Shown here: positions 19,564-27,828 of the stretch, in pieces
How the letters are laid out: every line of letters starts with the position of its first letter
Numbering within the stretch: position 1 is the stretch's first letter
Origin: Chromatiaceae bacterium
GTDB lineage: Bacteria > Pseudomonadota > Gammaproteobacteria > Chromatiales > Chromatiaceae
Reading direction: 5' to 3'
NCBI GenBank assembly: GCA_024639005.1
Contig: JAHEJD010000026.1
Span: 1 to 32,587 of the forward strand
DNA length: 32,587 nt
Position numbers and translations under genes: made by a program
The notes under the pieces: generated by a model
Databases searched by the model: none
What the model was told of the DNA's origin: nothing
What the model saw: only the letters and a program-made list of their open reading frames with translations

Positions 19564-19638
19564 TGTAATCATGGCGAGTCATAGATACCGCCCACAAGCG
19601 GCCTTTCATTGACTTGCATCATCGTCGGACTCCGGTCA

Positions 19639-20022
19639 TCAGGCGGTGTCGGTGGCGAGCATCAACGCGAGTGCCGCGCGCCGCTCCTCGGCGATCAAGA
19701 TATTGTAAGTCCGGCAGGCCGCCGCGTTGTCCATCACCTCAAAGCCGATGCCGAGGTCCATCAAGGTGCCGAAGATCGCGAGATCGGGGAACATCTGGCG
19801 CTCTCCAGTCCCCAGGATCAGCACCTCGGGCCGGTGCTCGATGATCGGTCCAAAGTCGGACCCGCGCAGTGTGCCCGCGTCGTTCGGCCCCCACTCCGCC
19901 AACAGGTGATGCGGCATCACGATCAGACTGCGGGAGTAGTGGCGGTCTCTGATCTGCACCCGGCCGGGCGCATAGCTCTTGATAACGTTGACGCCACTGG
20001 CGTTGTCGAGGGCTATTTTCAT
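19639..20022 (-). CDS. Mth938-domain (DUF498) protein
   Basis: Small soluble protein of 127 residues in the Mth938/NDUFAF3-like family, whose eukaryotic member helps assemble respiratory complex I. The bacterial function is not established. Family landmarks are IKSYAPGRVQIRDRHYSRSLIV near the start, the central VLILGTGERQMFP and the later GIGFEVMDNAAACRTYNIL with its 'TYN' turn. No signal peptide or membrane segment is visible. It is transcribed in the same direction as the ATPase operon with a 119-base gap, so the two are probably separate units. It is divergent from the aminotransferase gene. In other proteobacteria such genes often stand next to unrelated neighbours, so context says little. 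Confidence 0.85.
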   Translation of the reverse strand: MKIALDNASGVNVIKSYAPGRVQIRDRHYSRSLIVMPHHLLAEWGPNDAGTLRGSDFGPIIEHRPEVLILGTGERQMFPDLAIFGTLMDLGIGFEVMDNAAACRTYNILIAEERRAALALMLATDTA

Positions 20023-20090
20023 CGCTGGCTCCCAATACCGTCGATCACCCGTCCCGGATTCGGCGACCTTGGCCTAATCGATTAATTTCA

Positions 20091-20120
20091 TTGACATTTT
20101 AATCGCCATTCCTGTAGCTT
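20091..20120 (+). promoter_or_regulatory. Candidate sigma-70 promoter for the alaC-hom-thrC group
   Basis: A perfect -35 box TTGACA (20091-20096) is followed after 18 bases by TAGCTT (20115-20120) as a weak -10. It lies in an unusually AT-rich stretch (20080-20105) between two divergent genes and about 42 bases before the chosen start codon. The weak -10 limits confidence. Confidence 0.45.
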
Positions 20121-20161
20121 ACACGGCTTATTTCGGCCCCTTTCCGCACTCGAGGTTGCCC

Positions 20162-21379
20162 GTGTCATCGCCGGAGATGGAAGACTTCCACAGAATCAAA
20201 CGCTTGCCGCCTTACGTATTCGCAATCGTGAACGACCTCAAGGCAGCGGCGCGGGCGCGCGGAGAGGATATTATAGACTTCGGCATGGGCAATCCTGATC
20301 AGCCGACGCCCAAGCATATCGTGGACAAGCTGGTGGAGGCTGCACGGCGCCCGGGCACCAATCGTTACTCGGTCTCGCGTGGCGTGCCGCGGCTGCGCCG
20401 CGCGATCTGCAATTGGTACAAGGCCCAATTCGACGTGACGCTCGACCCGGACACCCAGGCGATTGTCACTATCGGTTCGAAGGAAGGCCTGGCGCATCTG
20501 GCGCTGGCCTGCATGGGACCGGGAGACTCGGTGCTGGTGCCCAACCCGGCCTATCCGATCCACCCGTATGGCTTCATCATTGCCGGCGCAGACGTCCGCC
20601 ATGTGCCCATGACGCCGGAGCATGACTTTTTCGAGGAGCTGCAAAAGGCAATCGAAGAGTCCTGGCCGCGACCGAAGATGCTGGTAGTCAATTTCCCCGG
20701 CAACCCGACCACCCAGTGTGTCGACCTCGCGTTTTTCGAACGCGTCATCGAGATCGCCAGGGCACACAATATCTGGGTGGTGCATGATCTGGCCTATGCG
20801 GCGATTTCATTCGATGGCTATAAGGCCCCGTCGATTCTTCAGGTCGCAGGCGCTGAGGATATCGCCGTCGAATTCTATTCGATGTCCAAGACCTATAGCA
20901 TGCCCGGGTGGCGGGTAGGTTTTATGGTCGGGAACAAGACCCTGGTAGCGGCGCTGGCTAAGATCAAGTCCTATCTCGATTACGGGATGTTCACGCCGAT
21001 CCAGGTGGCTGCGATCGCTGCGCTGGAAGGCCCACAGGACTGTGTCGACGAGATCCGTGACATGTATCAGCGGCGTCGCGATGTCCTGTGTGACGGCCTG
21101 AATGCGATGGGCTGGACGGTGCAGAGACCCAAGGCGACCATGTTCGTGTGGGCGCCGATACCCGAACCCTATCGGCAGATGGGCTCCCTGGAGTTTTGCA
21201 AGAAGCTGCTGCAGGAGGCGAAGGTGGCGGTCGCGCCGGGTATCGGTTTCGGCTCCTACGGTGAGGATCACGTCCGCTTCGGCCTGATCGAAAATGAACA
21301 TCGTACTCGCCAGGCGCTGCGGGGCATCAAAGAGATGTTCCGTCGCGATGGCGTCAATGATCTGGTCGGCCAAGCGTGA
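20162..21379 (+). CDS. alaC: AlaC-type pyridoxal-phosphate aminotransferase
   Basis: Class I/II aminotransferase, probably glutamate-pyruvate (alanine) transaminase. In this setting a role in aspartate-family amino-acid supply is also possible. The chosen GTG start at 20162 (405 aa) has CGAGG six bases upstream. The TTG at 20156 overlaps that site and the ATG at 20177 has no spacing to its GGAG. The start of the mature sequence, [19 protein letters not shown], is typical of AlaC. The PLP lysine is K243 in [15 protein letters not shown], and the substrate-site motif [10 protein letters not shown] precedes it. It ends about 50 bases before hom, consistent with co-transcription. LL-diaminopimelate aminotransferase-like and aspartate transaminase activities are the alternatives. 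Confidence 0.85.
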   Translation: MSSPEMEDFHRIKRLPPYVFAIVNDLKAAARARGEDIIDFGMGNPDQPTPKHIVDKLVEAARRPGTNRYSVSRGVPRLRRAICNWYKAQFDVTLDPDTQAIVTIGSKEGLAHLALACMGPGDSVLVPNPAYPIHPYGFIIAGADVRHVPMTPEHDFFEELQKAIEESWPRPKMLVVNFPGNPTTQCVDLAFFERVIEIARAHNIWVVHDLAYAAISFDGYKAPSILQVAGAEDIAVEFYSMSKTYSMPGWRVGFMVGNKTLVAALAKIKSYLDYGMFTPIQVAAIAALEGPQDCVDEIRDMYQRRRDVLCDGLNAMGWTVQRPKATMFVWAPIPEPYRQMGSLEFCKKLLQEAKVAVAPGIGFGSYGEDHVRFGLIENEHRTRQALRGIKEMFRRDGVNDLVGQA

Positions 21380-21429
21380 GCGGTGTGCGATCGGTTGGCT
21401 ATTGAGCGAAAGACTGGGAGTAGAGAGGC

Positions 21430-22740
21430 GTGGATCCTGTAAGAGTCGGCCTGCTGGGCCTTGGTACCGTCGGTGGCGGCGCCCTCAACGTACTGGTGCG
21501 GAATGCGGCAGAGATCGCGCGGCGCGCGGGGCGGGGGATCGTCGTTGCGCACGCGGCGGCCCGCGAGTATGACGCCGACGGCCTCGAGGGGCTGGATCAG
21601 GTCGAGGTCTGCGACGACGCCTTTGCCGTGGTCGACAATCCGAAGGTCGACATCGTCGTCGAACTGATCGGGGGCTACTCGCCGGCGCGCGAGCTGGTGC
21701 TCAGGGCGATTGACAACGGCAAGCATGTGGTGACCGCCAACAAGGCCCTGATCGCACTGCACGGCAACGAGATCTTCGCGGCGGCTCAGGCGAAGGGTGT
21801 GACCGTAGCCTTCGAGGCCGCAGTCGCCGGCGGCATCCCGATCATCAAGGCCCTGCGCGAGGGACTCGCAGCCAACCATATCGATTGGATCGCCGGCATC
21901 ATCAACGGCACCGGCAACTTCATCCTCACCGAGATGAAAGACAAGGGCCGCGACTTTGTGGAGGTATTGGCTGAGGCGCAGGCACTCGGCTATGCAGAGG
22001 CCGACCCCACTTTCGACGTGGAGGGGATCGACGCGGCGCACAAGCTGACGATCCTGGCATCGCTGGCCTTTGGTATCCCTTTGCAATTCGACAAGTGCTA
22101 TACCGAGGGCATCAGCCGGATCGAGCCGCAGGACGTGGCCTATGCCGAACAGTTCGGTTACCGCATCAAGCACCTCGGCGTTACCCGGCGTACCGACAAG
22201 GGTATCGAGCTGCGCGTCCATCCTACGCTGATTCCGCACAGCCGCCTGATCGCCAACGTCAACGGCGTGATGAACGCAGTGCTGGTGCAGGGGGATGCAG
22301 TGGGTCCGACCCTTTACTACGGCGCCGGGGCCGGCTCGCTGCCAACCGCCTCGGCCGTCGTCGCCGACATCATCGACGTGACGCGCACGCTAACCACCGA
22401 TCCTGAAAATCGCGTGCCACACCTGGCATTCCAGCCGGGTGAGTTATCCGATCTGTCGGTCGTGTCGGTGGACGAGGTGAAGACAGCCTACTATCTGCGC
22501 ATGACCGCGGTGGACAGGCCGGGCGTCGTGGCGGCGGTGGCCGGGATCCTCGCCGACGCCGACATCAGCATCGAGGCTATTCAGCAGAAGCAGCCGCCCG
22601 AGGGCGAGACCGAGGTGCCGCTGGTGATGCTGACGCACCGGGTGCGAGAGCGTCAGATGAACGCGGCGATCGAAAAGATCGAGTCGTTAGACGCCGTGGC
22701 CGGCGCGGTCACCCGCATCCGCGTCGAGCAGCTCAAGTGA
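21430..22740 (+). CDS. hom: Homoserine dehydrogenase
   Basis: Reduces aspartate semialdehyde to homoserine with NAD(P)H, the branch point to threonine and methionine. The monofunctional 436-residue form has an N-terminal Rossmann domain (VGLLGLGTVGGG, about 5-16) and the active-site region ANKALIALHG. The catalytic-domain signature AAVAGGIPIIKAL runs into GIINGTGNFILTEM. A C-terminal ACT domain (about 352-434, MTAVDRPGVVAAVAGIL) is probably the threonine feedback site. The GTG start has GGGAG (21416-21420) nine bases upstream. It is not fused to an aspartokinase, unlike E. coli ThrA. Four bases separate it from the next gene. Confidence 0.96.
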   Translation: MDPVRVGLLGLGTVGGGALNVLVRNAAEIARRAGRGIVVAHAAAREYDADGLEGLDQVEVCDDAFAVVDNPKVDIVVELIGGYSPARELVLRAIDNGKHVVTANKALIALHGNEIFAAAQAKGVTVAFEAAVAGGIPIIKALREGLAANHIDWIAGIINGTGNFILTEMKDKGRDFVEVLAEAQALGYAEADPTFDVEGIDAAHKLTILASLAFGIPLQFDKCYTEGISRIEPQDVAYAEQFGYRIKHLGVTRRTDKGIELRVHPTLIPHSRLIANVNGVMNAVLVQGDAVGPTLYYGAGAGSLPTASAVVADIIDVTRTLTTDPENRVPHLAFQPGELSDLSVVSVDEVKTAYYLRMTAVDRPGVVAAVAGILADADISIEAIQQKQPPEGETEVPLVMLTHRVRERQMNAAIEKIESLDAVAGAVTRIRVEQLK

Positions 22741-22744
22741 CGGT

Positions 22745-23740
22745 TTGATCCGCCACCTGTTCGTGCCTGGCCTGCTCGGCCCCATGCCGGGAGTCGAGCG
22801 CAATGGGCGGCAGGGCTTGCCGCAACTGGAGGTGCTGCTGGCGCGCGCCGACCGCCTCGTCGAGCCGGTCGGCTACGCGGGGGGATTGTTTGCGCTGTTC
22901 GGCATTGACACGCCGGTCGCGGCCGACCTGCCCACTGCCGCGGTGAGTTTCCTCGGTGATACCGGCGAGGCCCCGGTGGGGTTTCTGTTGCACGCCGATC
23001 CCGTCCAGCTGATTCCCGACCGGGACTGCCTGCTGGCCTTCGATCTGAACGACGATCCGCTCGATGGCGACGAGGTCGCCCGGCTGGTCGAGGTCTTCAA
23101 TGCCCATTTCAGCGACGACGGCATCCGCCTCTTCGGCAGCCGTGCCGGCCATCTCTACCTGCGTTGCGATCTGCCTCCGTCGATTCAGACGCACCCACTG
23201 TCGGCGGTGATCGGGCGCAATCTTTACCGCTTGCTGCCCGAGGGTGACGACCGGCAACGGTGGCGGGGTCTGCTCAACGAGACCCAGATGCTGTGCCATG
23301 CCCTGGAATTCAACCACGAACGCGAGGCCCAGTGTCGGCCGACCCTGGGCGGTCTTTGGTTCAGCGGCGGTGGCAGCCTGCCGCCAGAGGGACAGAGCCC
23401 CGTGGCCCGGCTGGTCGGCGACGGCGTCCTGCCACGCGGGCTGCTGGCGCTGCGACCCGGCGTCGATGGAGATGAACTGGTCATCGAGGACGCACTGGGC
23501 CGGGCGGTGACGCGCGTCGATCAAGGGGGCTGGCTGCGAGCACTCGCCGAACTCGAGGAGCGCATGCCGGACCTGCTGCAAGGCTGCGACGAACTGTATG
23601 TCCATCCCGGTAACGGGACCGTTTACCGCTGGTTCCCGAGGTTGGCTTGGCGCGCGTGGCGCAGGAAGCGGCCCCTGTTCGAGTACCTGGACGCCAACCC
23701 GGAGGCGCCTGGCGGTCCCGCTGTCGACAAAGGGTTATAA
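22745..23740 (+). CDS. COG4255-type conserved protein (often labelled phosphoglycerate mutase)
   Basis: A 331-residue soluble protein of unknown function. It resembles a proteobacterial family that databases variously name 'phosphoglycerate mutase' or 'RpfE-type regulatory protein'. I see no metal-binding or phosphatase motif that would prove mutase activity. Landmarks are the start IRHLFVPGLLG, the motifs LHADPVQLIPDRD and FNAHF, the region LPEGDDRQRWRGLLNETQM, and the glycine-rich LWFSGGGSLP. The start is a TTG four bases after the hom stop with no clear ribosome site, so coupling to hom is likely and the start is uncertain. Its last codons contain a possible -10 element for thrC. A side role in threonine or one-carbon metabolism is only a guess from location. 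Confidence 0.72.
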   Translation: MIRHLFVPGLLGPMPGVERNGRQGLPQLEVLLARADRLVEPVGYAGGLFALFGIDTPVAADLPTAAVSFLGDTGEAPVGFLLHADPVQLIPDRDCLLAFDLNDDPLDGDEVARLVEVFNAHFSDDGIRLFGSRAGHLYLRCDLPPSIQTHPLSAVIGRNLYRLLPEGDDRQRWRGLLNETQMLCHALEFNHEREAQCRPTLGGLWFSGGGSLPPEGQSPVARLVGDGVLPRGLLALRPGVDGDELVIEDALGRAVTRVDQGGWLRALAELEERMPDLLQGCDELYVHPGNGTVYRWFPRLAWRAWRRKRPLFEYLDANPEAPGGPAVDKGL

Positions 23741-23741
23741 T
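23736..23741 (+). promoter_or_regulatory. Perfect -10 box before thrC
   Basis: TATAAT overlaps the stop codon of the preceding gene and would place a transcription start about 25 bases before the thrC ATG. No good -35 is visible at the right distance (GGTCCC at 23714-23719), so it may be inactive or need an activator. Confidence 0.3.
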
Positions 23742-23772
23742 CCCGCGCTTTGTTGGGTTCACGGCGCGCGCC

Positions 23773-25245
23773 ATGCTTTTCATCGAAACCCGGGGCAACG
23801 ATGGCAGTCGCCCGTCATCCGTCACCTTTTCCGAGGCGATTCTCAGCCCGTTGTGCTCTTTCGGCGGGCTCTACGTGCCCGAAAGCCTGCCAAGGCTGGG
23901 TGAACCCTTCCTCCAAGCGCACCTGGACAGTGACTACAAGACGCTGGCGCGCGCCGTGCTCACCGCCTTCGAACTGGATATCGACCAAGCGGTGATCGAC
24001 CGCGCCCTGGACCTGTACGACGGCTTCGATGACCCGTCGCACCCAGTGCCGGTGGTGCGCGTACGCGATGATCTGTTCGTCGCCGAGCTCTATCGCGGGC
24101 CTACCAGGGCCTTCAAGGACATGGCCCTGCAGCCCTTCGGCGTGGTGCTGTCCAGCCTGGCCAAGGCCCGAGACGAGCGCTACCTGATCCTCGCAGCGAC
24201 CAGTGGCGATACCGGGCCGGCGACGCTGGAAACCTTCAAGGACCGCCCGAATGTAAAGGTGGCCTGTCTTTACCCCGATGGTGGAACGTCGGACGTGCAG
24301 CGTCTGCAGATGGTGACCGCGGATGCGCCGAACCTGAAGGTGATCGGCATCCACGGCGATTTCGACGACGCGCAGTCCGCGCTCAAGACCCTGTTGTCGT
24401 CCGATTCGTTCCAGGCCCGGCTGCGCGAACGTCACACCCACCTGTCCGCCGCCAACTCGGTCAATTTCGGCCGCATCATCTTCCAGCAGATCTACCACAT
24501 CCACAGTTACCTTGAACTGGTGCGCCAGGGTGCGATTGGGCTCGGCGACAGGGTTTACCTGAACGTACCCAGCGGCAATTTCGGCAATGCGCTGGGTGGC
24601 TACTACGCGATGAAGATGGGGCTGCCGGTGGAGAAGATACTGATCTCCTCGAACAGCAACAACGTACTGACCGAGCTCATTCGCATCGGGCGTTACGATA
24701 TAAGCGGCCGCAAAGTGATCGCGACCAGATCGCCGGCCATGGACATCCTCAAGTCGTCGAACGTCGAGCGCGTACTCTACGACCTGTTCGGTGCGCGGCG
24801 CACACGCGAGCTGATGGCCGCACTGGACGAGCGTCGGCACTACCAGTTGACCGGTGAGGAGCTGGCTTCGCTACAGGCCGTGTTTGCCGCCGACTACGCC
24901 GACGATGCGGAGATAGATGCCTGCATCCGTGAGACCTTCCGCGATCACGGTTACCTGATGGACCCGCACACCGCGATCTGCTTCAAGACCCACGCCAGTT
25001 GCCGCGACAAGTCGCTGCCGGACATCGTCTATTCCACTGCGGAATGGACCAAGTTCTCGCCGACTATCGCGCACGCGCTGACCGGCGAGGTGGACAGCCA
25101 CGACATCGATGCCCTGAAATCGATTTCCGCCACCGCCGATACGCCGATCCCGCCAATGATCGGGGCCCTGTTCGACAGGCCGGTCGCGCAGGATGCCGTG
25201 ATCGACAAAGAGGATATCGAGCAGGTAGTGCTGGCGTTCATCTGA
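23773..25245 (+). CDS. thrC: Threonine synthase
   Basis: Converts O-phosphohomoserine to threonine with pyridoxal phosphate. It is the long (class 2, E. coli/yeast-like) form at 490 residues. The reading frame is open further upstream (an ATG at 23647), but the family begins at ATG 23773 (MLFIETRGND) and the extra sequence overlaps the preceding gene. The N-terminal motif SFGGLYVPESLP is diagnostic. The PLP lysine is K115 in RAFKDMALQPFG, the phosphate-binding loop is AATSGDTGPATL, and SGNFGNALGGYYA follows. The matching homoserine kinase (thrB) is not in this window. The gene faces the sugar-epimerase gene convergently. Confidence 0.96.
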   Translation: MLFIETRGNDGSRPSSVTFSEAILSPLCSFGGLYVPESLPRLGEPFLQAHLDSDYKTLARAVLTAFELDIDQAVIDRALDLYDGFDDPSHPVPVVRVRDDLFVAELYRGPTRAFKDMALQPFGVVLSSLAKARDERYLILAATSGDTGPATLETFKDRPNVKVACLYPDGGTSDVQRLQMVTADAPNLKVIGIHGDFDDAQSALKTLLSSDSFQARLRERHTHLSAANSVNFGRIIFQQIYHIHSYLELVRQGAIGLGDRVYLNVPSGNFGNALGGYYAMKMGLPVEKILISSNSNNVLTELIRIGRYDISGRKVIATRSPAMDILKSSNVERVLYDLFGARRTRELMAALDERRHYQLTGEELASLQAVFAADYADDAEIDACIRETFRDHGYLMDPHTAICFKTHASCRDKSLPDIVYSTAEWTKFSPTIAHALTGEVDSHDIDALKSISATADTPIPPMIGALFDRPVAQDAVIDKEDIEQVVLAFI

Positions 25246-25276
25246 CGCAGCCGCGCGGTGCCTTTGGCGTCGGGAA

Positions 25277-25318
25277 GGCCTGCGCCGGCGGTCCCTTCAG
25301 GCGCCGCCTTTACAGGCC
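25277..25318. terminator. Putative bidirectional terminator between thrC and epimerase
   Basis: Nested inverted repeats lie in the 80-base convergent gap. The outer arms are GGCCTG (25277-25282) and CAGGCC (25313-25318). The inner arms are GGCGG (25287-25291) and CCGCC (25304-25308). The symmetric position between two converging genes suits a two-way terminator, but there is no long T-tract on either side. Confidence 0.4.
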
Positions 25319-25325
25319 CTGCAAT

Positions 25326-26333
25326 TCAGACCCTGTAGTAGTCGCGGTACCAGGCGACGAAGTTGGCGACGCCTTCCTCGACGGAGGTGGCGGGCTTATA
25401 GTCAAGGTCGGCGACCAGATCCTCGACGTTTGCATAGGTGTCGGGGACGTCGCCCGGCTGCAGCGGCAGCAGCTCCTTTTCGGCGGTCATGCCGAGGCAT
25501 TTTTCCAGCGTCTCGATGTAGTGCATCAGCTCGACCGGGTTATTGTTGCCAATATTATAGAGTCGGTACGGCGCGCGACTGGTCGCCGAGTCCGGCGTAT
25601 CGCCGTTCCAGTCCGGGTTAGGGTGCGCCGGCCGATCGAGCACGCGGATCACGCCCTCTACGATGTCGTCGATGTATGTGAAATCACGCCGGTGCCGACC
25701 ATAGTTGAATACCGGAATGGATTCCCCGGCCAGGATGTTCTTGGTGAATTTGAACAGCGCCATGTCCGGCCTTCCCCAGGGGCCGTACACGGTGAAGAAG
25801 CGGAGTCCGGTGGTAGGTATGCCATACAAGTGGCTGTACGCATGCGCCATCAATTCATTGGCCTTCTTGGTGGCGGCGTACAGGCTCACCGGATGGTCGA
25901 CGTTATCGTGCACCGAGAATGGCATATTGGTGTTCGATCCGTACACAGAGCTGGACGAGGCGTACACTAGGTGTTCTACGCGGTGATTCCTGCATCCCTG
26001 CAGGATATTGCCAAAGCCGACCAGGTTGCTGTCGATGTAGGCGTCGGGATTCTCGATCGAATAGCGGACGCCTGCCTGTGCGGCGAGATTGATCACACGC
26101 TGCGGCTGGTGGTCGGCGAAGGCCTTGGCCATCGCAGCACGGTCTTCGATGCGTGCGCGTATGTCGCTGTAGTTGGGATGGTCACGGGTGCGTGCGAGCC
26201 GCGCCTCCTTCAGCGTCACGTCGTAATAAGGGTCGAGACAGTCGACGCCGATGACTTCATCGCCACGCTCCAACAGGCGCAGCGCGAGTTCAGAACCAAT
26301 AAAGCCGGCGCTTCCGGTGATCAAAACACGCAT
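25326..26333 (-). CDS. UDP-glucuronate 4-epimerase-like NAD-dependent epimerase
   Basis: Short-chain extended dehydrogenase that probably interconverts UDP-glucuronate (or a related UDP-uronate) and its galacto form for polysaccharide synthesis. The 335 residues show the NAD loop GSAGFIG (7-13), active-site Ser region SSSSVYG (126-132) and the YxxxK pair Y152/K156 in [27 protein letters not shown] and [17 protein letters not shown] are typical of the LspL/Cap1J group rather than of WbpP/TviC. The gene follows the UDP-sugar dehydrogenase by 21 bases on the same strand, a natural pair because the dehydrogenase makes the uronate substrate. Confidence 0.85.
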   Translation of the reverse strand: MRVLITGSAGFIGSELALRLLERGDEVIGVDCLDPYYDVTLKEARLARTRDHPNYSDIRARIEDRAAMAKAFADHQPQRVINLAAQAGVRYSIENPDAYIDSNLVGFGNILQGCRNHRVEHLVYASSSSVYGSNTNMPFSVHDNVDHPVSLYAATKKANELMAHAYSHLYGIPTTGLRFFTVYGPWGRPDMALFKFTKNILAGESIPVFNYGRHRRDFTYIDDIVEGVIRVLDRPAHPNPDWNGDTPDSATSRAPYRLYNIGNNNPVELMHYIETLEKCLGMTAEKELLPLQPGDVPDTYANVEDLVADLDYKPATSVEEGVANFVAWYRDYYRV

Positions 26334-26354
26334 GATGGGGATTCCGTCGTTGGT

Positions 26355-27626
26355 CTAGAGTCGGCCGTCGGTAGCGGATGCCGGGAACAGGTATTTGACA
26401 TCAAACAGGACCGCATCGGCGGCGCCGAATTCACGAATCTTGTCGACGCCGAGATCGACAAACTGACGATGCCCGACGGCTAAAACGAACGCATTGTAGG
26501 CACCGCTTTCAGGCTGGGAAATCGGGGTGATGCCGTATTCCCGCTCGGCGTCAGGGCCGTTGACCCAGGGATCCCAGACGTCCACCTGCATCCCATAGCT
26601 CTGGAGCTCATCGATGATGTCGATGACCCGGGTGTTGCGCAGGTCCGGGCAGTTCTCCTTGAACGTCAGTCCCATGATCAAGGCCCGGCCGCCGTTTACC
26701 ATCAAGCCTCGCTGCAGCATCAGTTTGACTACGCTGCTCGCGACGTGGGAACCCATGCCATCATTGATCCGCCGGCCGGCCAGGATCATGGCCGGGTGGT
26801 AACCGATCGCCTGCGCCTTGTGCGTCAGGTAGTAGGGATCGACGCCGATGCAGTGGCCGCCGACCAGGCCGGGGCGAAACGGTAGAAAATTCCATTTCGT
26901 GCCAGCCGCCTGGAGCACCTCTTCGGTGTCGATACCCAGTTTGCCGAAGATCAGCGAGAGTTCGTTGACCAGCGCGATGTTCACATCGCGCTGGGTGTTT
27001 TCGATGACCTTTGCCGCCTCGGCCACCTTGATGGAACTCGCCTTGTGCGTGCCGGCAATGATGATGCTGGCGTATAGCGCGTCGACGAAATCGGCGATCT
27101 CGGGCGTCGAGCCCGAGGTCACCTTCTTTATCGAAGTGACACGATGTTCCTTATCGCCCGGGTTGATGCGTTCCGGGCTGTAGCCGGCGAAAAAGTCCCG
27201 ATTGAAGACCAGGTGAGACTCCTGTTCGATGATCGGGATACAGTCTTCTTCGGTCGCCCCAGGGTAGACTGTGGACTCATAAATGACTACGTCGCCCGGC
27301 GCGATGGTCTTGCCGACCGCTCGGCTGGCGGCGATCAGCGGCCGCAGGTCCGGGGTCTTGTAGCCGTCGATCGGGGTTGGCACTGTCACGATATAGACGT
27401 TGCAGTCACGCAGATCATCCAGCTGGTCGGTGAATTTCATGGAGACGGCAGCCATTTCCGTCGGCTCTACTTCTAAAGAACTGTCCCTTCCCTGCCGCAA
27501 TTCCGTTATGCGCGGGACGCTGATATCGTACCCAGTGACAGGAAATTTCTTCGCGAACTCGACGGCGAGTGGCAGGCCGACGTATCCAAGCCCGATGACG
27601 GCAATTTTTACGTCTTGAAGGTCCAT
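26355..27626 (-). CDS. UDP-sugar 6-dehydrogenase (TviB/WbpA-like)
   Basis: Oxidises the C6 hydroxyl of a UDP-hexose to the uronic acid. The sequence resembles the TviB group (UDP-N-acetyl-hexosamine 6-dehydrogenase) more than classic UDP-glucose dehydrogenase, but substrate cannot be fixed by eye. The Rossmann loop is [12 protein letters not shown], the [13 protein letters not shown] motif marks the central part, and the catalytic Cys is C259 in [13 protein letters not shown] start at ATG 27626 (423 aa), with AAGGTG 8 bases upstream. A GTG nine bases earlier sits almost on that ribosome site. With the epimerase it forms a two-gene unit divergent from the sugar transferase gene. If the substrate is an acetamido sugar, the epimerase partner would need matching specificity. 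Confidence 0.86.
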   Translation of the reverse strand: MDLQDVKIAVIGLGYVGLPLAVEFAKKFPVTGYDISVPRITELRQGRDSSLEVEPTEMAAVSMKFTDQLDDLRDCNVYIVTVPTPIDGYKTPDLRPLIAASRAVGKTIAPGDVVIYESTVYPGATEEDCIPIIEQESHLVFNRDFFAGYSPERINPGDKEHRVTSIKKVTSGSTPEIADFVDALYASIIIAGTHKASSIKVAEAAKVIENTQRDVNIALVNELSLIFGKLGIDTEEVLQAAGTKWNFLPFRPGLVGGHCIGVDPYYLTHKAQAIGYHPAMILAGRRINDGMGSHVASSVVKLMLQRGLMVNGGRALIMGLTFKENCPDLRNTRVIDIIDELQSYGMQVDVWDPWVNGPDAEREYGITPISQPESGAYNAFVLAVGHRQFVDLGVDKIREFGAADAVLFDVKYLFPASATDGRL

Positions 27627-27658
27627 GGGGCGCACACCTTGCTGGGTCTCTGTAGTGC

Positions 27659-27674
27659 CGGGCGCAGGCGCCCG
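27659..27674. repeat. Near-perfect palindrome in divergent intergenic region
   Basis: CGGGCGC and GCGCCCG flank a 2-base centre in the gap between the UDP-sugar dehydrogenase and the sugar transferase. A second small repeat, CGCG-N8-CGCG around AATAATAA, follows at once (27678-27693). Either could be an operator. I saw no convincing sigma-54 promoter in 27627-27828 on either strand and only weak sigma-70-like boxes. Confidence 0.35.
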
Positions 27675-27828
27675 CGACGCGCGAATAATAACGCGGCCGA
27701 CGGGTCGAAGCGAGGCGGTTTAGGGGGAAACGTGATGGCGGTATGCATTATGCGACCAATCTCTTGATGGACACGATCCGCTCTGTCAGTCTTCGCGCGC
27801 CCGTCGGTCCGCGAGATTCCTCACGCCC

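Noticed and set aside
23647-23772. Extended thrC start overlapping the previous gene
   Set aside because: Threonine synthase begins at MLFIETRGND; the upstream 42 residues are basic and have no counterpart in the family.
27712-27727. GG-N10-GC match (27685-27700 region and neighbours) as a sigma-54 promoter for the sugar transferase
   Set aside because: Only the two dinucleotides fit; the TGGCA and TTGC context bases are absent, which is expected by chance in GC-rich DNA.
27735-27767. Ten-residue reading frame after GGGGGA in the divergent region before the sugar transferase
   Set aside because: It has a plausible ribosome site, but a frame this short occurs by chance, and no attenuator-like repeats or codon runs support a leader peptide.
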